Below are positions 1 through 12,776 of a stretch of DNA of 64,000 nt, one piece after another. Source of the stretch: Parabacteroides goldsteinii DSM 19448 = WAL 12034 (GTDB taxonomy: Bacteria; Bacteroidota; Bacteroidia; Bacteroidales; Tannerellaceae). Under the pieces are notes generated by a model. It was not told where the DNA came from, did not search any database, and was given only the letters and a program-made list of their open reading frames with translations. The DNA is taken from NCBI RefSeq assembly GCF_000969835.1, contig NZ_KQ033912.1, positions 1 through 64,000 of the forward strand. Direction: 5' to 3'. Position 1 is the stretch's first letter. Every line of letters begins with the position of its first letter. A program made the position numbers and the translations under genes.

Positions 1-2541
<2,541 letters not shown>

Positions 2542-2671
2542 TTTCCGGTTACCACAGGGGTAAATCGGATTGATATATCTTCAGCTTGCTCTTGTTACTT
2601 TATTTTACGTTGTCCATCATGTCAAAGATCTTGTCGTTACTTTACGTTTCTGATGTCTCGGTAACTTTTTG

Positions 2672-2745
2672 TGGAGAATAACGGATTCGAACCGTTGACC
2701 CTCTGCGTGCAAGGCAGATGCTCTAGCCAGCTGAGCTAATCCCCC
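2672..2745 (-). tRNA. tRNA-Ala (anticodon TGC)
   Basis: The minus strand folds into a complete 74-nt cloverleaf starting GGGGGAT and ending ATTCTCC plus A. The D arm, the anticodon loop CTTGCAC with TGC, and the T loop GGTTCGAATCC are all visible. It lies in the 16S-23S spacer, the usual place for tRNA-Ala in Bacteroidales. The CCA end is not encoded in full. Confidence 0.97.
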
Positions 2746-2768
2746 AAAATTCTCTCTTAGAGATTCTG

Positions 2769-2842
2769 TAGTCCCAGGCAGAGTTGAACTGCCGACCTCT
2801 ACATTATCAGTGTAGCGCTCTAACCAACTGAGCTATAGGACT
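2769..2842 (-). tRNA. tRNA-Ile (anticodon GAT)
   Basis: The minus strand gives a 74-nt cloverleaf with acceptor stem AGTCCTA/TGGGACT, anticodon loop CTGATAA (GAT) and T loop AGTTCAACTCT. It precedes tRNA-Ala by 23 nt, giving the common order 16S, tRNA-Ile, tRNA-Ala, 23S. Confidence 0.97.
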
Positions 2843-2999
2843 GGCTTATCTTAATCTCCTGAAACTGCCGGATTTCCTTCAGCTTCATCTTTCTCTACTG
2901 GGTATCCAGTTTATAAGATCATATATAAATACATATTCAACCGTAGTACAAGTTAACTAATACCTCTGAGTCAACTTGATAACGAACTCTGCGCTCCAG

Positions 3000-4527
<1,528 letters not shown>

Positions 4528-4677
4528 TAAATTGTTTTTTATCTCCTTTGCCAGGAATCGGAATTTATTTCAAGTTATTGACGGTATTAATTTTTAATAC
4601 TTGTACTACTTGTTGATATGTAAATCTTTCAAAGAACTCTTGTTGTTACACTCGCTTTATTTTAGCGAACGTGGATG

Positions 4678-4710
4678 CAAAGATAAGAACTTTTATTCCA
4701 TACTTCCAAA
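4678..4710 (-). promoter_or_regulatory. rRNA operon promoter P2
   Basis: On the minus strand a TATCTTTG box (complement 4678-4685) follows a TTTG box (4707-4710) with 21 bp between them, the Bacteroidetes primary-sigma consensus. Transcription should start near 4671, about 145 nt before 16S. The flank GGATG beside the box is also found at P1, suggesting a duplicated promoter. Confidence 0.8.
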
Positions 4711-4782
4711 TGTTTTAGGAAGTTTTTTCTAAAAGTTTTTTTCATCATGTTTTGCAGTGCCGTTCTCTCTCGAATGCGGATG

Positions 4783-4814
4783 CAAAAGTAGTGCTTTACA
4801 ACATACGCTCCAAA
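4783..4814 (-). promoter_or_regulatory. rRNA operon promoter P1
   Basis: On the minus strand a TACTTTTG box (complement 4783-4790) follows TTTG (4811-4814) with 20 bp between them. It lies 105 bp upstream of P2. Two consensus-perfect promoters fit a strongly expressed rRNA operon. The rest of 4531-5055 is AT-rich leader plus the rpoD terminator, with no gene seen. Confidence 0.78.
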
Positions 4815-4983
4815 CTTTTATGGGATTATTTTTTCAACTAAATCGTTACCGATAGACTATAATTCTGAACGACTGATCGTTACAAGCATAAAAAAAATTA
4901 CAACAATCCTCGTCACGGTTTCGCAGCTATTATTATTACTTATATAATGTACGCGAAAAATACAATTCCTAACAGCCAGGTCG

Positions 4984-5029
4984 GTATAAAAAAGACAAAA
5001 GCCCCGTATCCTTCTGGATATGGAGCTTT
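4984..5029 (-). terminator. rpoD transcription terminator
   Basis: On the minus strand a stem of about 14 bp with one mismatch (arms 4998-5011 and 5016-5029, loop of four) is followed by a run of six T. It lies 27 nt after the rpoD stop codon and separates rpoD from the rRNA operon. Confidence 0.85.
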
Positions 5030-5055
5030 GTTTACCTCTTTGGTTTTACCCGAGG

Positions 5056-5916
5056 TCAACCTAAATACGATTTGAGGAGCTTGCTACGTGTTCCTTGTCT
5101 TAATCTTCTGATTGCTTTTTCCTTGATCTGGCGGACGCGCTCTCTAGTGAGGCCAAATTTGTCGCCAATCTCTTCCAATGTCATTTCCTGACAGCCTATA
5201 CCGAAAAACATTTTGATTATCTCACATTCTCTTTCGGTTAGTGTAGCAAGTGCTCGATCAATTTCTTTTGCCAATGACTCGTTCATCAACGATCGGTCAG
5301 CGATAGGAGCGTCGTCGTTCACAAGCACATCCAAAAGACTGTTATCTTCGCCTTCTACGAACGGTGCATCCACAGAGATATGTCTTCCGGACACCTTTAG
5401 AGTATCTGAAATCTTATCTACAGGAATATCCAGTTCATCTGCCAGTTCTTCGGGAGAAGGTCTACGCTCATTTTCCTGTTCGAATTTAGAGAAGGCTTTG
5501 CTGATCTTGTTCAGCGAACCAACCTGATTCAACGGAAGACGAACAATTCTAGACTGCTCTGCCAAAGCCTGCAAAATAGACTGACGAATCCACCATACAG
5601 CATAAGAAATGAACTTAAACCCTCTGGTTTCATCAAATTTCTCAGCCGCTTTAATCAATCCCAGGTTACCTTCGTTAATAAGGTCAGGTAAACTTAATCC
5701 CTGGTTTTGATATTGCTTAGCTACAGAAACGACGAAACGCAGATTAGCTCTGGTTAATTTCTCCAATGCTCTCCGGTCGCCTCTTTTAATTGCCTGTGCC
5801 AATTCTACTTCCTCTTCCACTGTAATAAGATCTTCACGGCCTATTTCCTGAAGATACTTATCAAGCGAAGCACTTTCGCGATTGGTAATGGACTTTGTGA
5901 TCTTTAACTGTCTCAT
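5056..5916 (-). CDS. rpoD: RNA polymerase primary sigma factor RpoD
   Basis: This 286-residue protein is the housekeeping sigma factor of Bacteroidetes, which directs RNA polymerase to TTTG/TAnnTTTG promoters like those found throughout this window. Region 2 lies at about residues 58-130 with the core-binding and promoter-melting block ([19 protein letters not shown], then [10 protein letters not shown]). Region 3 lies at about 130-200 and region 4 at about 225-280 with the helix-turn-helix [18 protein letters not shown]. As is usual for this phylum it lacks the long region 1.1 and non-conserved insert of proteobacterial RpoD. It is a single-gene unit with its own promoter and terminator. Confidence 0.96.
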   Translation of the reverse strand: MRQLKITKSITNRESASLDKYLQEIGREDLITVEEEVELAQAIKRGDRRALEKLTRANLRFVVSVAKQYQNQGLSLPDLINEGNLGLIKAAEKFDETRGFKFISYAVWWIRQSILQALAEQSRIVRLPLNQVGSLNKISKAFSKFEQENERRPSPEELADELDIPVDKISDTLKVSGRHISVDAPFVEGEDNSLLDVLVNDDAPIADRSLMNESLAKEIDRALATLTERECEIIKMFFGIGCQEMTLEEIGDKFGLTRERVRQIKEKAIRRLRQGTRSKLLKSYLG

Positions 5917-5947
5917 CCAATGTTTTTAATTGAGAAATATCAGGGTG

Positions 5948-5955
5948 CAAAGATA
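5948..5955 (-). promoter_or_regulatory. rpoD promoter, -7 box
   Basis: The complement of 5948-5955 reads TATCTTTG, a perfect TAnnTTTG box, 32 bp before the rpoD start codon. The predicted transcript start is near 5941. Confidence 0.65.
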
Positions 5956-6059
5956 ATATTATTTTTATTGACAAAATTGGTCGAGTGCACCCTACACCCG
6001 ACCAATTATAAACCTTTAACAATCTTCCCGCCAAATAAGACGAATATAACTTTATTTTA

Positions 6060-7634
6060 TTATTCGGCTAGATCAATAGCATATACTTTTGTACGTCCGT
6101 TCGGATAAAAACCTTTTACAACGATGTAACGATCGTCTGCATTTCCTTTCAAGACCTTGTCTACCAACTTTTCGAGTTGTTCGGGTGTAGAGATCTTCTG
6201 GTCATTGACAATCATGATAACGAAGCCTTTCTGGATTCCGGCATCTTTCAATTTGCCTTTCAACAATCCTGTTACTTCAATACCGTAGCTTACACCAAGT
6301 TCGCGTTTTTGTTTATCCGTCAACGCTTTAAAAGCGGCTCCAAGAACATCTGCACTGCTGTCACCTGCGCTCTTCACAACAGATGTGCTTCCTTGTGCAT
6401 TACGAAGTTCCACAGTAAATTTCTTATTGCTTCCATTACGATCTACAGTAATTTCCACTTTATCTCCGGGACGATATTTGCTGATTTGTTCCTGCAAAGC
6501 ATTAGCATTCTTCACTTTCGCACCATTTACAGCAATAATTACATCACCTTTTTCGATACCGGCTTCTTTAGCTGAACTTCTTTCTGCGAAATCCGACACG
6601 CAAGCACCTTCAGAGACTTTTATCTTCGACTTCAGTTCAGTCAACTCTTCTTTCAACTTACTATCCAGGTTCGGATAACTCAACTGATCAGCAATATCAC
6701 CTACACTCATCATCAAAACACCAAGGATTGCACGCTGTACAGTACCATACTGTTTCAAGTCGCTTGCCACCTTACCCGCAATGCTGATAGGAACAGCAAA
6801 TGAATATCCGGCAAAGTTTCCTGTTTCAGAATAGATAGCCGTGTTGATACCAACCAGTTCACCTTTTGTATTCACCAAAGCCCCCCCACTATTACCTGGG
6901 TTTACGGCAGCATCCGTCTGGATAAATGATTCGATTTTACTTCTGTCACCTCCCATAGAGATTCCACGGCCTTTGGCACTAACAATACCGGCAGTAACTG
7001 TCGATGTCAGGTTGAACGGGTTACCAACAGCCAGCACCCACTCTCCTACCTTCAATTTTTCAGAATCACCGAACGGAATAGTCGGAAGATCTTTTGCATC
7101 TACTTTTATCAATGCAATATCTGTCGTAGGATCCGTTCCAATCAGTTTAGCCGAAAACTTACGGTTATCATTCAATGTCACTTCCAATTCATCCGCCCCG
7201 TCAATCACATGGTTATTTGTGATAATATATCCATCTGTGGAAATAATAACACCTGAACCAGATCCGACACGAGGCTGCGGTTGCGGACGCTGAAAACCTC
7301 CTCCGCCTCTTCCTCCAAATCCGAAGAAGTACTCAAAAGGATCGACATATTGCTGTCCTCTGCCATCATCGGCATACTGCTTGGCATTGGTTGTAGCTTT
7401 GATGTGCACAACCCCATGCACGGTGCTTTCTGCCGCCTGGGTAAAATCGGTATTTTCCGCTGCCACTGCATTCAATCCGGCATATCGAACAGGCTGATTG
7501 AATGTGTTCGTAAAATCGGTGACATAAACCGGTTGATTCTTATTCATTAAATAAGCACTTGTTCCAACGGCTGCCCCCGTACTGATCGCAGCAACAAGAA
7601 CAACTCCCAGCACATTTTTCCACATTGTTTTCAT
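6060..7634 (-). CDS. DegP/HtrA-type periplasmic serine protease
   Basis: This 524-residue Do-family protease and chaperone handles misfolded envelope proteins. An N-terminal membrane or signal segment (about residues 7-28) exports it. The trypsin-like domain has the full triad: His142 (NNHVIDGADE), Asp172 (TDIALIKV) and Ser249 (NPGNSGGALV). Two PDZ domains follow, at about 300-400 and 430-520. A Gly-rich segment (GFGGRGGGGF) in the LA loop is typical of Bacteroidetes members. It appears monocistronic. Only a weak promoter-like TTTCTTTG is seen upstream on the minus strand near 7685. DegP and DegQ cannot be told apart from sequence alone. Confidence 0.93.
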   Translation of the reverse strand: MKTMWKNVLGVVLVAAISTGAAVGTSAYLMNKNQPVYVTDFTNTFNQPVRYAGLNAVAAENTDFTQAAESTVHGVVHIKATTNAKQYADDGRGQQYVDPFEYFFGFGGRGGGGFQRPQPQPRVGSGSGVIISTDGYIITNNHVIDGADELEVTLNDNRKFSAKLIGTDPTTDIALIKVDAKDLPTIPFGDSEKLKVGEWVLAVGNPFNLTSTVTAGIVSAKGRGISMGGDRSKIESFIQTDAAVNPGNSGGALVNTKGELVGINTAIYSETGNFAGYSFAVPISIAGKVASDLKQYGTVQRAILGVLMMSVGDIADQLSYPNLDSKLKEELTELKSKIKVSEGACVSDFAERSSAKEAGIEKGDVIIAVNGAKVKNANALQEQISKYRPGDKVEITVDRNGSNKKFTVELRNAQGSTSVVKSAGDSSADVLGAAFKALTDKQKRELGVSYGIEVTGLLKGKLKDAGIQKGFVIMIVNDQKISTPEQLEKLVDKVLKGNADDRYIVVKGFYPNGRTKVYAIDLAE

Positions 7635-7873
7635 ACTTTTTCTATTTTATCAAACATTTAAATTTAACACTTTTCTTTCGACAAAGAAAGTTCAAAAAAC
7701 GTGCGATTATTCCATTTGCCTATGATTTTTTATCACTTTTAACGACGAATTATACGGGGTTAACGGCACTTAACAGTACTGTGTATTGCAAAGTACCTTT
7801 TTAACAATCATCCGCCTGTCAAATGGTCATGCTTTCAGTAATATAACAGCAGAAACGGCAGAATGTTCATACC

Positions 7874-8105
7874 AGTTGACAGATGACAGGTGACAATTGG
7901 CAGGTAAGAAAGAGGCATACTTTGCTTATAAAGTAGTTCTTAACCTACTTATTAAGTAACTCTTCGATTACTCGATAAGTAGCCTCCCCTGCTACTTACT
8001 AAGTAAGCCGGCGTCTACTTAGTAAGTAACTCAAAAGCAACCTGAAAGACAGCCCGTTCCTGTCTTTCCTCAAAATTGTCAACTGTCAACCGCTAACTGT
8101 CAACT
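7874..8105. repeat. Inverted-repeat-flanked element carrying palindrome array 1
   Basis: The left arm (7874-7898) and the complement of the right arm (8074-8105) both begin AGTTGACAG and end TGACAATT, and both contain further TGACAG units, although their middles differ in length. Between them lie the phased palindromes (7923-8028) and a perfect 9-bp hairpin (8044-8052/8060-8068, GAAAGACAG). The rest of the htrA-rnpB gap, 7635-7873, shows no gene. Confidence 0.6.
7923..8028. repeat. Palindrome array 1: five TACTTAnTAAGTA units, 23-24 bp period
   Basis: Thirteen-base palindromes of the form TACTTA-n-TAAGTA start at 7946, 7993 and 8016 (perfect, central base T, C, G). One at 7969 has two mismatches (central A) and one at 7923 has two mismatches. 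The start-to-start steps are 23, 23, 24 and 23 bp. The 10-11 bp spacers are unrelated to each other, so the palindromes rather than a longer unit are conserved. This is not a CRISPR array. A dimeric DNA-binding protein occupying successive sites about two helical turns apart is the simplest reading, and this is inference. Confidence 0.8.
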
Positions 8106-8113
8106 AAAATAGT

Positions 8114-8121
8114 TATCTTTG
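8114..8121 (+). promoter_or_regulatory. rnpB promoter, -7 box
   Basis: A perfect TATCTTTG box ends 8 nt before the predicted 5' end of RNase P RNA, exactly where the transcript start should be. Confidence 0.75.
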
Positions 8122-8128
8122 TCGCATT

Positions 8129-8488
8129 GCAGCCTGCCGGTCTGTCGCTCATCTTCGGATGTGAGGAAAGTCCGGGCAACACAGAGCACCATACTTCTTA
8201 ACGGGAAGTTGTCCGCAAGGGCAAAGTAGTGTAACAGAAAATAACCGCCGGACTCGTCCGGTAAGGGTGAAAAGGTGAGGTAAGAGCTCACCGGGTCCCG
8301 TAGTAATACGGGATGCCGTACGCCTTATGGGTTGTAAGGTCATGTATACCGGCGTATGTAGGATTGCTCGTCCGATGCCGGGGGGTAGACCGCTAAAGCT
8401 TGCCGGTGACGGTAAGACAAGATAAATGGCAGACACTCCAACTTCGGTTGAAGCACAGGACCCGGCTTACAGGCAGGCTGCATTTTTT
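8129..8488 (+). ncRNA. rnpB: RNase P RNA (bacterial type A)
   Basis: This is the catalytic RNA of RNase P, which matures tRNA 5' ends. The conserved core is clear: GAGGAAAGTCCGGGC near 8162, ACAGAAAATAACCGCC near 8235, a GGTAAGGGTGAAAAGGTG block near 8260 with the following GGTAAGAGCTCACC, and the 3' core GGACCCGGCTTACAGGC. Helix P1 pairs 8129-8138 with 8472-8481 perfectly and runs into a T tract that ends transcription. A reading frame running through the 3' half is not coding (see the next gene). Confidence 0.96.
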
Positions 8489-8528
8489 ATTCATCCGGCA
8501 AACACCTTTTGCCCCTACAAATCACAGC

Positions 8529-9905
8529 ATGAAGAAGAAGACGGATAAAAAGACTGCTGATAAAAAGCCTCTGATAGAACGGATCAACGCCTTGCTGACA
8601 AGAACCATTCGTTTTGTAACTTACGACATCTGGAGAATTACAGAAAATGAAGTAAGCGGCCTGAAAGAACTTTATATCAACACGATCAAAACAGTCATAC
8701 TTGCCGTACGCGGTTTCAACAGCGAGAACCTGCAAACAAAGGCATCCGCTCTTACTTACAGTACCTTTCTGGCTATTGTTCCTTTATTGGCAGTATTGGT
8801 CGGCATCGCCAAAGGTTTCGGCTTTCAGGCTACTGTCCGGAAAGAACTGCTCTATTATTTCCCCGGACATGAGAACGAACTGAATAAAGCATTCCAGTAC
8901 GTAGAGAATTATCTGGCACAGGCACAAGGCGGTGTTATCATCGGGATCGGTCTTGTTCTGCTGTTCTATACGGTCATCAACCTGATCTCTTCCATCGAAG
9001 ATACCTTCAACGATATATGGCAAATAAAAAAGTCACGTCCATGGTACAGGAAAATATCAGACTATCTGGCGCTGTTCCTCATATTGCCGATACTGATGAC
9101 TGCCTCCAGCGGGCTTTCTATCTTTGCCTCCACCCTGCAAAATTCATTTCTGAGCAATTACCTTTTTTTCACGCCACTGGTCGAACTTGCCCTGAATGTC
9201 GTACCTTATATTATTACCATAATGGCTTTTACAGGTCTTTATGTATCATTACCTAACACAAAAGTCAGGTTCATCAACGGCCTGATGGTAGGTATAATTG
9301 CCGGTTGCGCCTTTCAGTTCTTCCAATTTATTTATATCAGCGGACAGATCTGGGTTAGTAAATACAATGCTATCTATGGTAGTTTTGCCGCCTTACCTTT
9401 ATTATTACTATGGTTACAATTATCCTGGCTGATCTGCCTTTTCGGGGCTGAATTATCTTATGCTTCACAAAACGTAAAGAAGTTCAGCTTTGAACGTGAC
9501 AGCAAGAACATCAGCCGCAGATACAAGGATTTTCTTACGCTGCTTATATCTTCCCTTATCATAAAAAGGTTTGTCAAAGGAGAGAAACCCTATACGGCAG
9601 ACGAACTGTCGGATGCCTACCGTATCCCCATCCGCCTCACGACAGACATACTTTATCTGCTTACCGAGCTGGGAATCATTATAGAGGTAAATTATGGAGA
9701 TGATGAACGTGTCGCCTATTATCAGCCGGCCATCGACATAAACCAAATAACGGTAGGCTATCTGTTTGCCAAGATGGATGAATATGGTTCTGAAAATTTC
9801 AAGATAGACACTTCCAAACTTTTTACCAAAGAATGGCATGCCTTGCTGAAAACCCGGGAAGATATGATTAAAGCAAACGATAATATCTTACTCAAAGATT
9901 TATGA
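8529..9905 (+). CDS. YihY/BrkB family integral membrane protein
   Basis: This is a 458-residue inner-membrane protein of the YihY family, older annotations of which as ribonuclease BN are wrong. The first 45 residues are Lys-rich and cytoplasmic. A six-helix membrane core covers about 75-330, with the family-typical LTYSTFLAIVPLLAVLVGIA at its start. The last 120 residues form a soluble winged-helix-like tail common in Bacteroidetes members. The ATG at 8529 is chosen because the frame upstream lies inside rnpB. The stop overlaps the next start by 4 bp, so it is co-transcribed with the MATE gene. The function is unknown. Confidence 0.85.
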   Translation: MKKKTDKKTADKKPLIERINALLTRTIRFVTYDIWRITENEVSGLKELYINTIKTVILAVRGFNSENLQTKASALTYSTFLAIVPLLAVLVGIAKGFGFQATVRKELLYYFPGHENELNKAFQYVENYLAQAQGGVIIGIGLVLLFYTVINLISSIEDTFNDIWQIKKSRPWYRKISDYLALFLILPILMTASSGLSIFASTLQNSFLSNYLFFTPLVELALNVVPYIITIMAFTGLYVSLPNTKVRFINGLMVGIIAGCAFQFFQFIYISGQIWVSKYNAIYGSFAALPLLLLWLQLSWLICLFGAELSYASQNVKKFSFERDSKNISRRYKDFLTLLISSLIIKRFVKGEKPYTADELSDAYRIPIRLTTDILYLLTELGIIIEVNYGDDERVAYYQPAIDINQITVGYLFAKMDEYGSENFKIDTSKLFTKEWHALLKTREDMIKANDNILLKDL

Positions 9906-11239
9906 ACACCTCAGACCTGACGCACGGCCCGGTTTGGAAAGTGATCGTACGCTTTGCTTTACCATTACTTATCGGAAACTTATTGCAGCAACTCTATAAT
10001 ATTACCGACAGTATTATCGTCGGACAATTTTTAGGGAAAGAAGCATTAGCTGCCGTTTCCGCCTCATTCTTTATATATTACTTTATTATATCACTCGTTA
10101 TCGGTGTCGGAAGCGGAACCTCCGTAGTCGTTTCGCAATTCTTCGGAGCCAAACAATATGACAAAGTGCAACGTGCTTTCTCCTCCTTTTTCATTTTTAT
10201 GCTGGTAGCAGGCATTGCTCTTTCAATTGCCGGGATCATATTCGCCGAACCTATCTTCCGCCTGACCAACACGCCGGAGGAAGTCATACCCGATGCCGTC
10301 GCTTATTTCAGGATTTATATAGGAGGAACATTCCTGTTCGTCACATTCAATAGTATTATTTCCATATTAAGAGGCGTGGGGGAATCCGTACGACCTATGA
10401 TCTTTATTTTCATCACCACCGTATTGAATATCGTCCTCGATTTACTATTTATCGTTGGCTTCGGCTGGGGAATCGAAGGAGCGGCACGCGCAACCGTCAT
10501 AGCGCAGGGAATCGGAATGTGTGTGGCTTTAGGTTATGTCAATAACACCCACCCGCTCCTATCCATCAAAAAACAAGATTTACTGTTCGACATGAAGCTA
10601 TTCAAAGAAGGATTGAAAATAGGACTCCCCACCAGCGTACAACAGTGCGCGATCGCTTTGGGACTGATTGCTCTTCTCGGAATAGTGAACGGCTTCGGCA
10701 CCGATACCCTGACCGCTTACGGTGCCGCCGGGAAAATCGACACGATCATTACACAAGCTGTCCTGACACTATCCGGCGCACTGGCTGCATTCTGCGGACA
10801 AAACATCGGAGCCGGCCGCTTCGACCGTGTACGCAAAGGACTACGGTTCACCATGCTGGTCAATGTCATATTCAGCGTGGTCACCTTCACAGCTATTTAC
10901 TTCTTCGGGGAGGAAATGATGCGCGCCTTCACCAACGACCAGGCAGTAATTGCGATCGGAAAAGAATATTTACTGATCATCGGAGGATTCTTCATTGTGC
11001 ACGGAGCTTTGAATATCTACAATGGTGCACTTCGGGGAGCCGGAGATACGATTTTCACAATGGTGACCAGCCTGCTTTGCCTGTGGCTGATCCGTATTCC
11101 GCTGGCTTACCAGCTAAGTACCTGGTACGGCCGTCAGGGAATATGGTGGGCTATCGGGATCAGTATCGGCATAGGATTGGTTATTACGTACATATATTAT
11201 AAGACAGATATCTGGAAGAAAAGATGCGTTGTAAAATAA
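9902..11239 (+). CDS. MATE family multidrug/Na+ efflux transporter
   Basis: A 445-residue transporter with twelve predicted membrane helices arranged as two MATE halves. The N-terminal motif (PLLIGNLLQQLYNITDSIIV) and the GxGSGTSVVVSQFFGA segment are typical of the NorM/DinF superfamily. Members export cationic drugs or metabolites in exchange for Na+ or H+. The actual substrate cannot be read from the sequence. The start overlaps the stop of the YihY gene (ATGA), indicating translational coupling. A strong hairpin directly after the stop ends the unit. Confidence 0.9.
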   Translation: MNTSDLTHGPVWKVIVRFALPLLIGNLLQQLYNITDSIIVGQFLGKEALAAVSASFFIYYFIISLVIGVGSGTSVVVSQFFGAKQYDKVQRAFSSFFIFMLVAGIALSIAGIIFAEPIFRLTNTPEEVIPDAVAYFRIYIGGTFLFVTFNSIISILRGVGESVRPMIFIFITTVLNIVLDLLFIVGFGWGIEGAARATVIAQGIGMCVALGYVNNTHPLLSIKKQDLLFDMKLFKEGLKIGLPTSVQQCAIALGLIALLGIVNGFGTDTLTAYGAAGKIDTIITQAVLTLSGALAAFCGQNIGAGRFDRVRKGLRFTMLVNVIFSVVTFTAIYFFGEEMMRAFTNDQAVIAIGKEYLLIIGGFFIVHGALNIYNGALRGAGDTIFTMVTSLLCLWLIRIPLAYQLSTWYGRQGIWWAIGISIGIGLVITYIYYKTDIWKKRCVVK

Positions 11240-11282
11240 ACGGCAGAACGCTTCGGGATAAACACCCGGGCGCTCTGCCGTT
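11239..11282. terminator. Convergent terminator between the MATE gene and ribE
   Basis: A hairpin with arms 11239-11251 and 11270-11282 (AACGGCAGA stem with one internal mismatch) sits between two convergent genes. T-rich sequence follows on the plus side, so it probably serves at least the MATE transcript. Confidence 0.75.
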
Positions 11283-11308
11283 ATTTCTTTACTAAAAGAG
11301 GAAATCTT

Positions 11309-11911
11309 TCATTTGAACTGCATCATTTTACTGATGTATTTACCGACGATATCAAACTCCAGATTTACTACAGTTCCTTTTTCGATCCGGCAGAAGTTTG
11401 TATTATCGTGTGTATAAGGGATGATAGCCACCTCGAAACTATTCTGCTGCGAGTTGCAGACAGTCAGACTGACACCATTTACACAAACAGATCCCTTTTC
11501 CACGGTCATATATCCCTGTTGCGCCATCGCCTTGTCGAAAATATATTCAAATGTATAATACCAGCTTCCGTCCGCTTCGCGTACATTCGTACAAACAGCC
11601 GTCTGATCCACATGCCCCTGAACGATATGTCCGTCCAGGCGACCGTTCATCATCATGCTTCGTTCAAGATTTACCAGATCACCGACTTTCAGCAGTCCCA
11701 GATTGGAACGGTCCAGTGTTTCCTGGATAGCCGTCACCGTATAAGTTTCGTCGGTCAGGTTCACCACTGTCAGACAAACGCCGTTATGTGCCACACTCTG
11801 ATCAATTTTCAGCTCATTTACAAATGAACACTTCATCGTGATATGCAGGTTTCCCTGATCTGCATTCAACGCAACTACCTGAGCAGCTTCTTCTACAATT
11901 CCTGAGAACAT
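11309..11911 (-). CDS. ribE: Riboflavin synthase, alpha subunit
   Basis: This 200-residue enzyme converts two molecules of 6,7-dimethyl-8-ribityllumazine into riboflavin and a pyrimidine, the last step of vitamin B2 synthesis. It has the two lumazine-binding repeats expected: residues 1-95, starting MFSGIVEEAAQVV, and about 96-195, starting GHIVQGHVDQTA. Both contain the family signature near their ends (NGVCLTV and NGVSLTV). It is a single gene with its own promoter, divergent from the TM2 gene. No FMN riboswitch is visible in the 33-nt leader. Confidence 0.95.
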   Translation of the reverse strand: MFSGIVEEAAQVVALNADQGNLHITMKCSFVNELKIDQSVAHNGVCLTVVNLTDETYTVTAIQETLDRSNLGLLKVGDLVNLERSMMMNGRLDGHIVQGHVDQTAVCTNVREADGSWYYTFEYIFDKAMAQQGYMTVEKGSVCVNGVSLTVCNSQQNSFEVAIIPYTHDNTNFCRIEKGTVVNLEFDIVGKYISKMMQFK

Positions 11912-11944
11912 AGTATTGTGTTGTTTAAATTAATATTATCAGGT

Positions 11945-11971
11945 CAAAGATACGAAAAAACACTATATTTG
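11945..11971. promoter_or_regulatory. Divergent promoters: ribE (-) and TM2 gene (+)
   Basis: The complement of 11945-11952 is TATCTTTG, reading toward ribE. TATATTTG at 11964-11971 reads toward the TM2 gene. Only 11 bp separate the two boxes, so the two promoters probably compete for polymerase. Confidence 0.7.
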
Positions 11972-11998
11972 TCGTTAGTAACTTAATCTATAAAAATT

Positions 11999-12340
11999 AT
12001 GGACGCACAAAAAGTGGATATGTTCCTCATGACAAACAGTAGCAAACTACCTGCCAGTCATATACCTATCATCAGGGATCGTCTGTTGGACATGGACGAA
12101 TCCAAGCTGATTTATTTACAAACCTGCGATTTCAAAGACCCGACTATCATACTTATTATTTCCGTTTTCCTCGGCTCATTGGGTATCGACCGTTTTCTGA
12201 TCGGCGATGTAGCCTTGGGTGTCGGCAAGCTGGTCACTTTAGGCGGTTGCGGGATCTGGATGATTATCGACTGGTTTCTGATCATGGATGCGACGAAAAA
12301 GAAGAACCTGGAACAGTTGCAGAATATTTTAATGTTCTAA
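11999..12340 (+). CDS. TM2 domain membrane protein (copy 1)
   Basis: A 113-residue protein with a soluble N-terminal part (about 1-50) and a TM2 domain: two membrane helices (about 57-75 and 82-100) joined by a short turn with the motif GSLGIDRFLIGDVALGVGK. TM2 proteins are widespread, but their bacterial role is not established. It is paralogous to the protein at 12777-13109, sharing the DxxKVDxFL start, the DRFLIG turn and the IDWFLI helix. The two flank a DUF2752 gene. Confidence 0.85.
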   Translation: MDAQKVDMFLMTNSSKLPASHIPIIRDRLLDMDESKLIYLQTCDFKDPTIILIISVFLGSLGIDRFLIGDVALGVGKLVTLGGCGIWMIIDWFLIMDATKKKNLEQLQNILMF

Positions 12341-12352
12341 TCCCTGCTACTT

Positions 12353-12724
12353 GTGGGAAAGAGAAATAAATATGCATATCTTGCTGTAGCCATTATAGCG
12401 GGATATGCATTATTATCATTTCCTTGCATTTTCCACACAATGACAGGATATCCGTGTCCGGCCTGCGGAACGCGTCGTGCAATTCTTGCCCTACTGAACG
12501 GAGATATAGGCGATTCAATCCTCATCAATCCTTATGGGTTACTCTTTGTTTTGCTGGCTGTCTTCTTTATTACAGGTATCGTTTTTGACTTCATACGAAA
12601 AAGGCATACGTTCCGGGATTGGCTGAAAAAAGCGGAGCGCAAGCTGGCAAATAAGTATATTCTTACATTCATTATTCTATTAACAATACTGAACTGGATA
12701 TGGAATATCCACAAAAGATTGTAA
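12353..12724 (+). CDS. DUF2752 family membrane protein
   Basis: A 123-residue protein with three predicted membrane helices. The DUF2752 signature CPACGTRRA follows the first helix (about residues 35-45), and the NPYGLLF segment starts the second. No function is known for the family. The start used is GTG at 12353, 12 nt after the preceding TM2 stop. No ATG lies early enough to keep the first helix, so the GTG is likely but not certain. It appears to form an operon with the two TM2 genes. Confidence 0.75.
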   Translation: MGKRNKYAYLAVAIIAGYALLSFPCIFHTMTGYPCPACGTRRAILALLNGDIGDSILINPYGLLFVLLAVFFITGIVFDFIRKRHTFRDWLKKAERKLANKYILTFIILLTILNWIWNIHKRL

Positions 12725-12776
12725 AAGAACCAGGAAATACTTATATTTACACATTATAAACCTACTGACTAAAAAT

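Noticed and set aside
7923..8028. CRISPR array
   Set aside because: The units are 13-bp palindromes with 10-bp spacers, far below CRISPR sizes, and no cas gene is nearby.
8400..8528. An upstream start for the YihY protein
   Set aside because: The added 43 codons lie in RNase P RNA and before its terminator. The protein family begins with the Lys-rich stretch at 8529.
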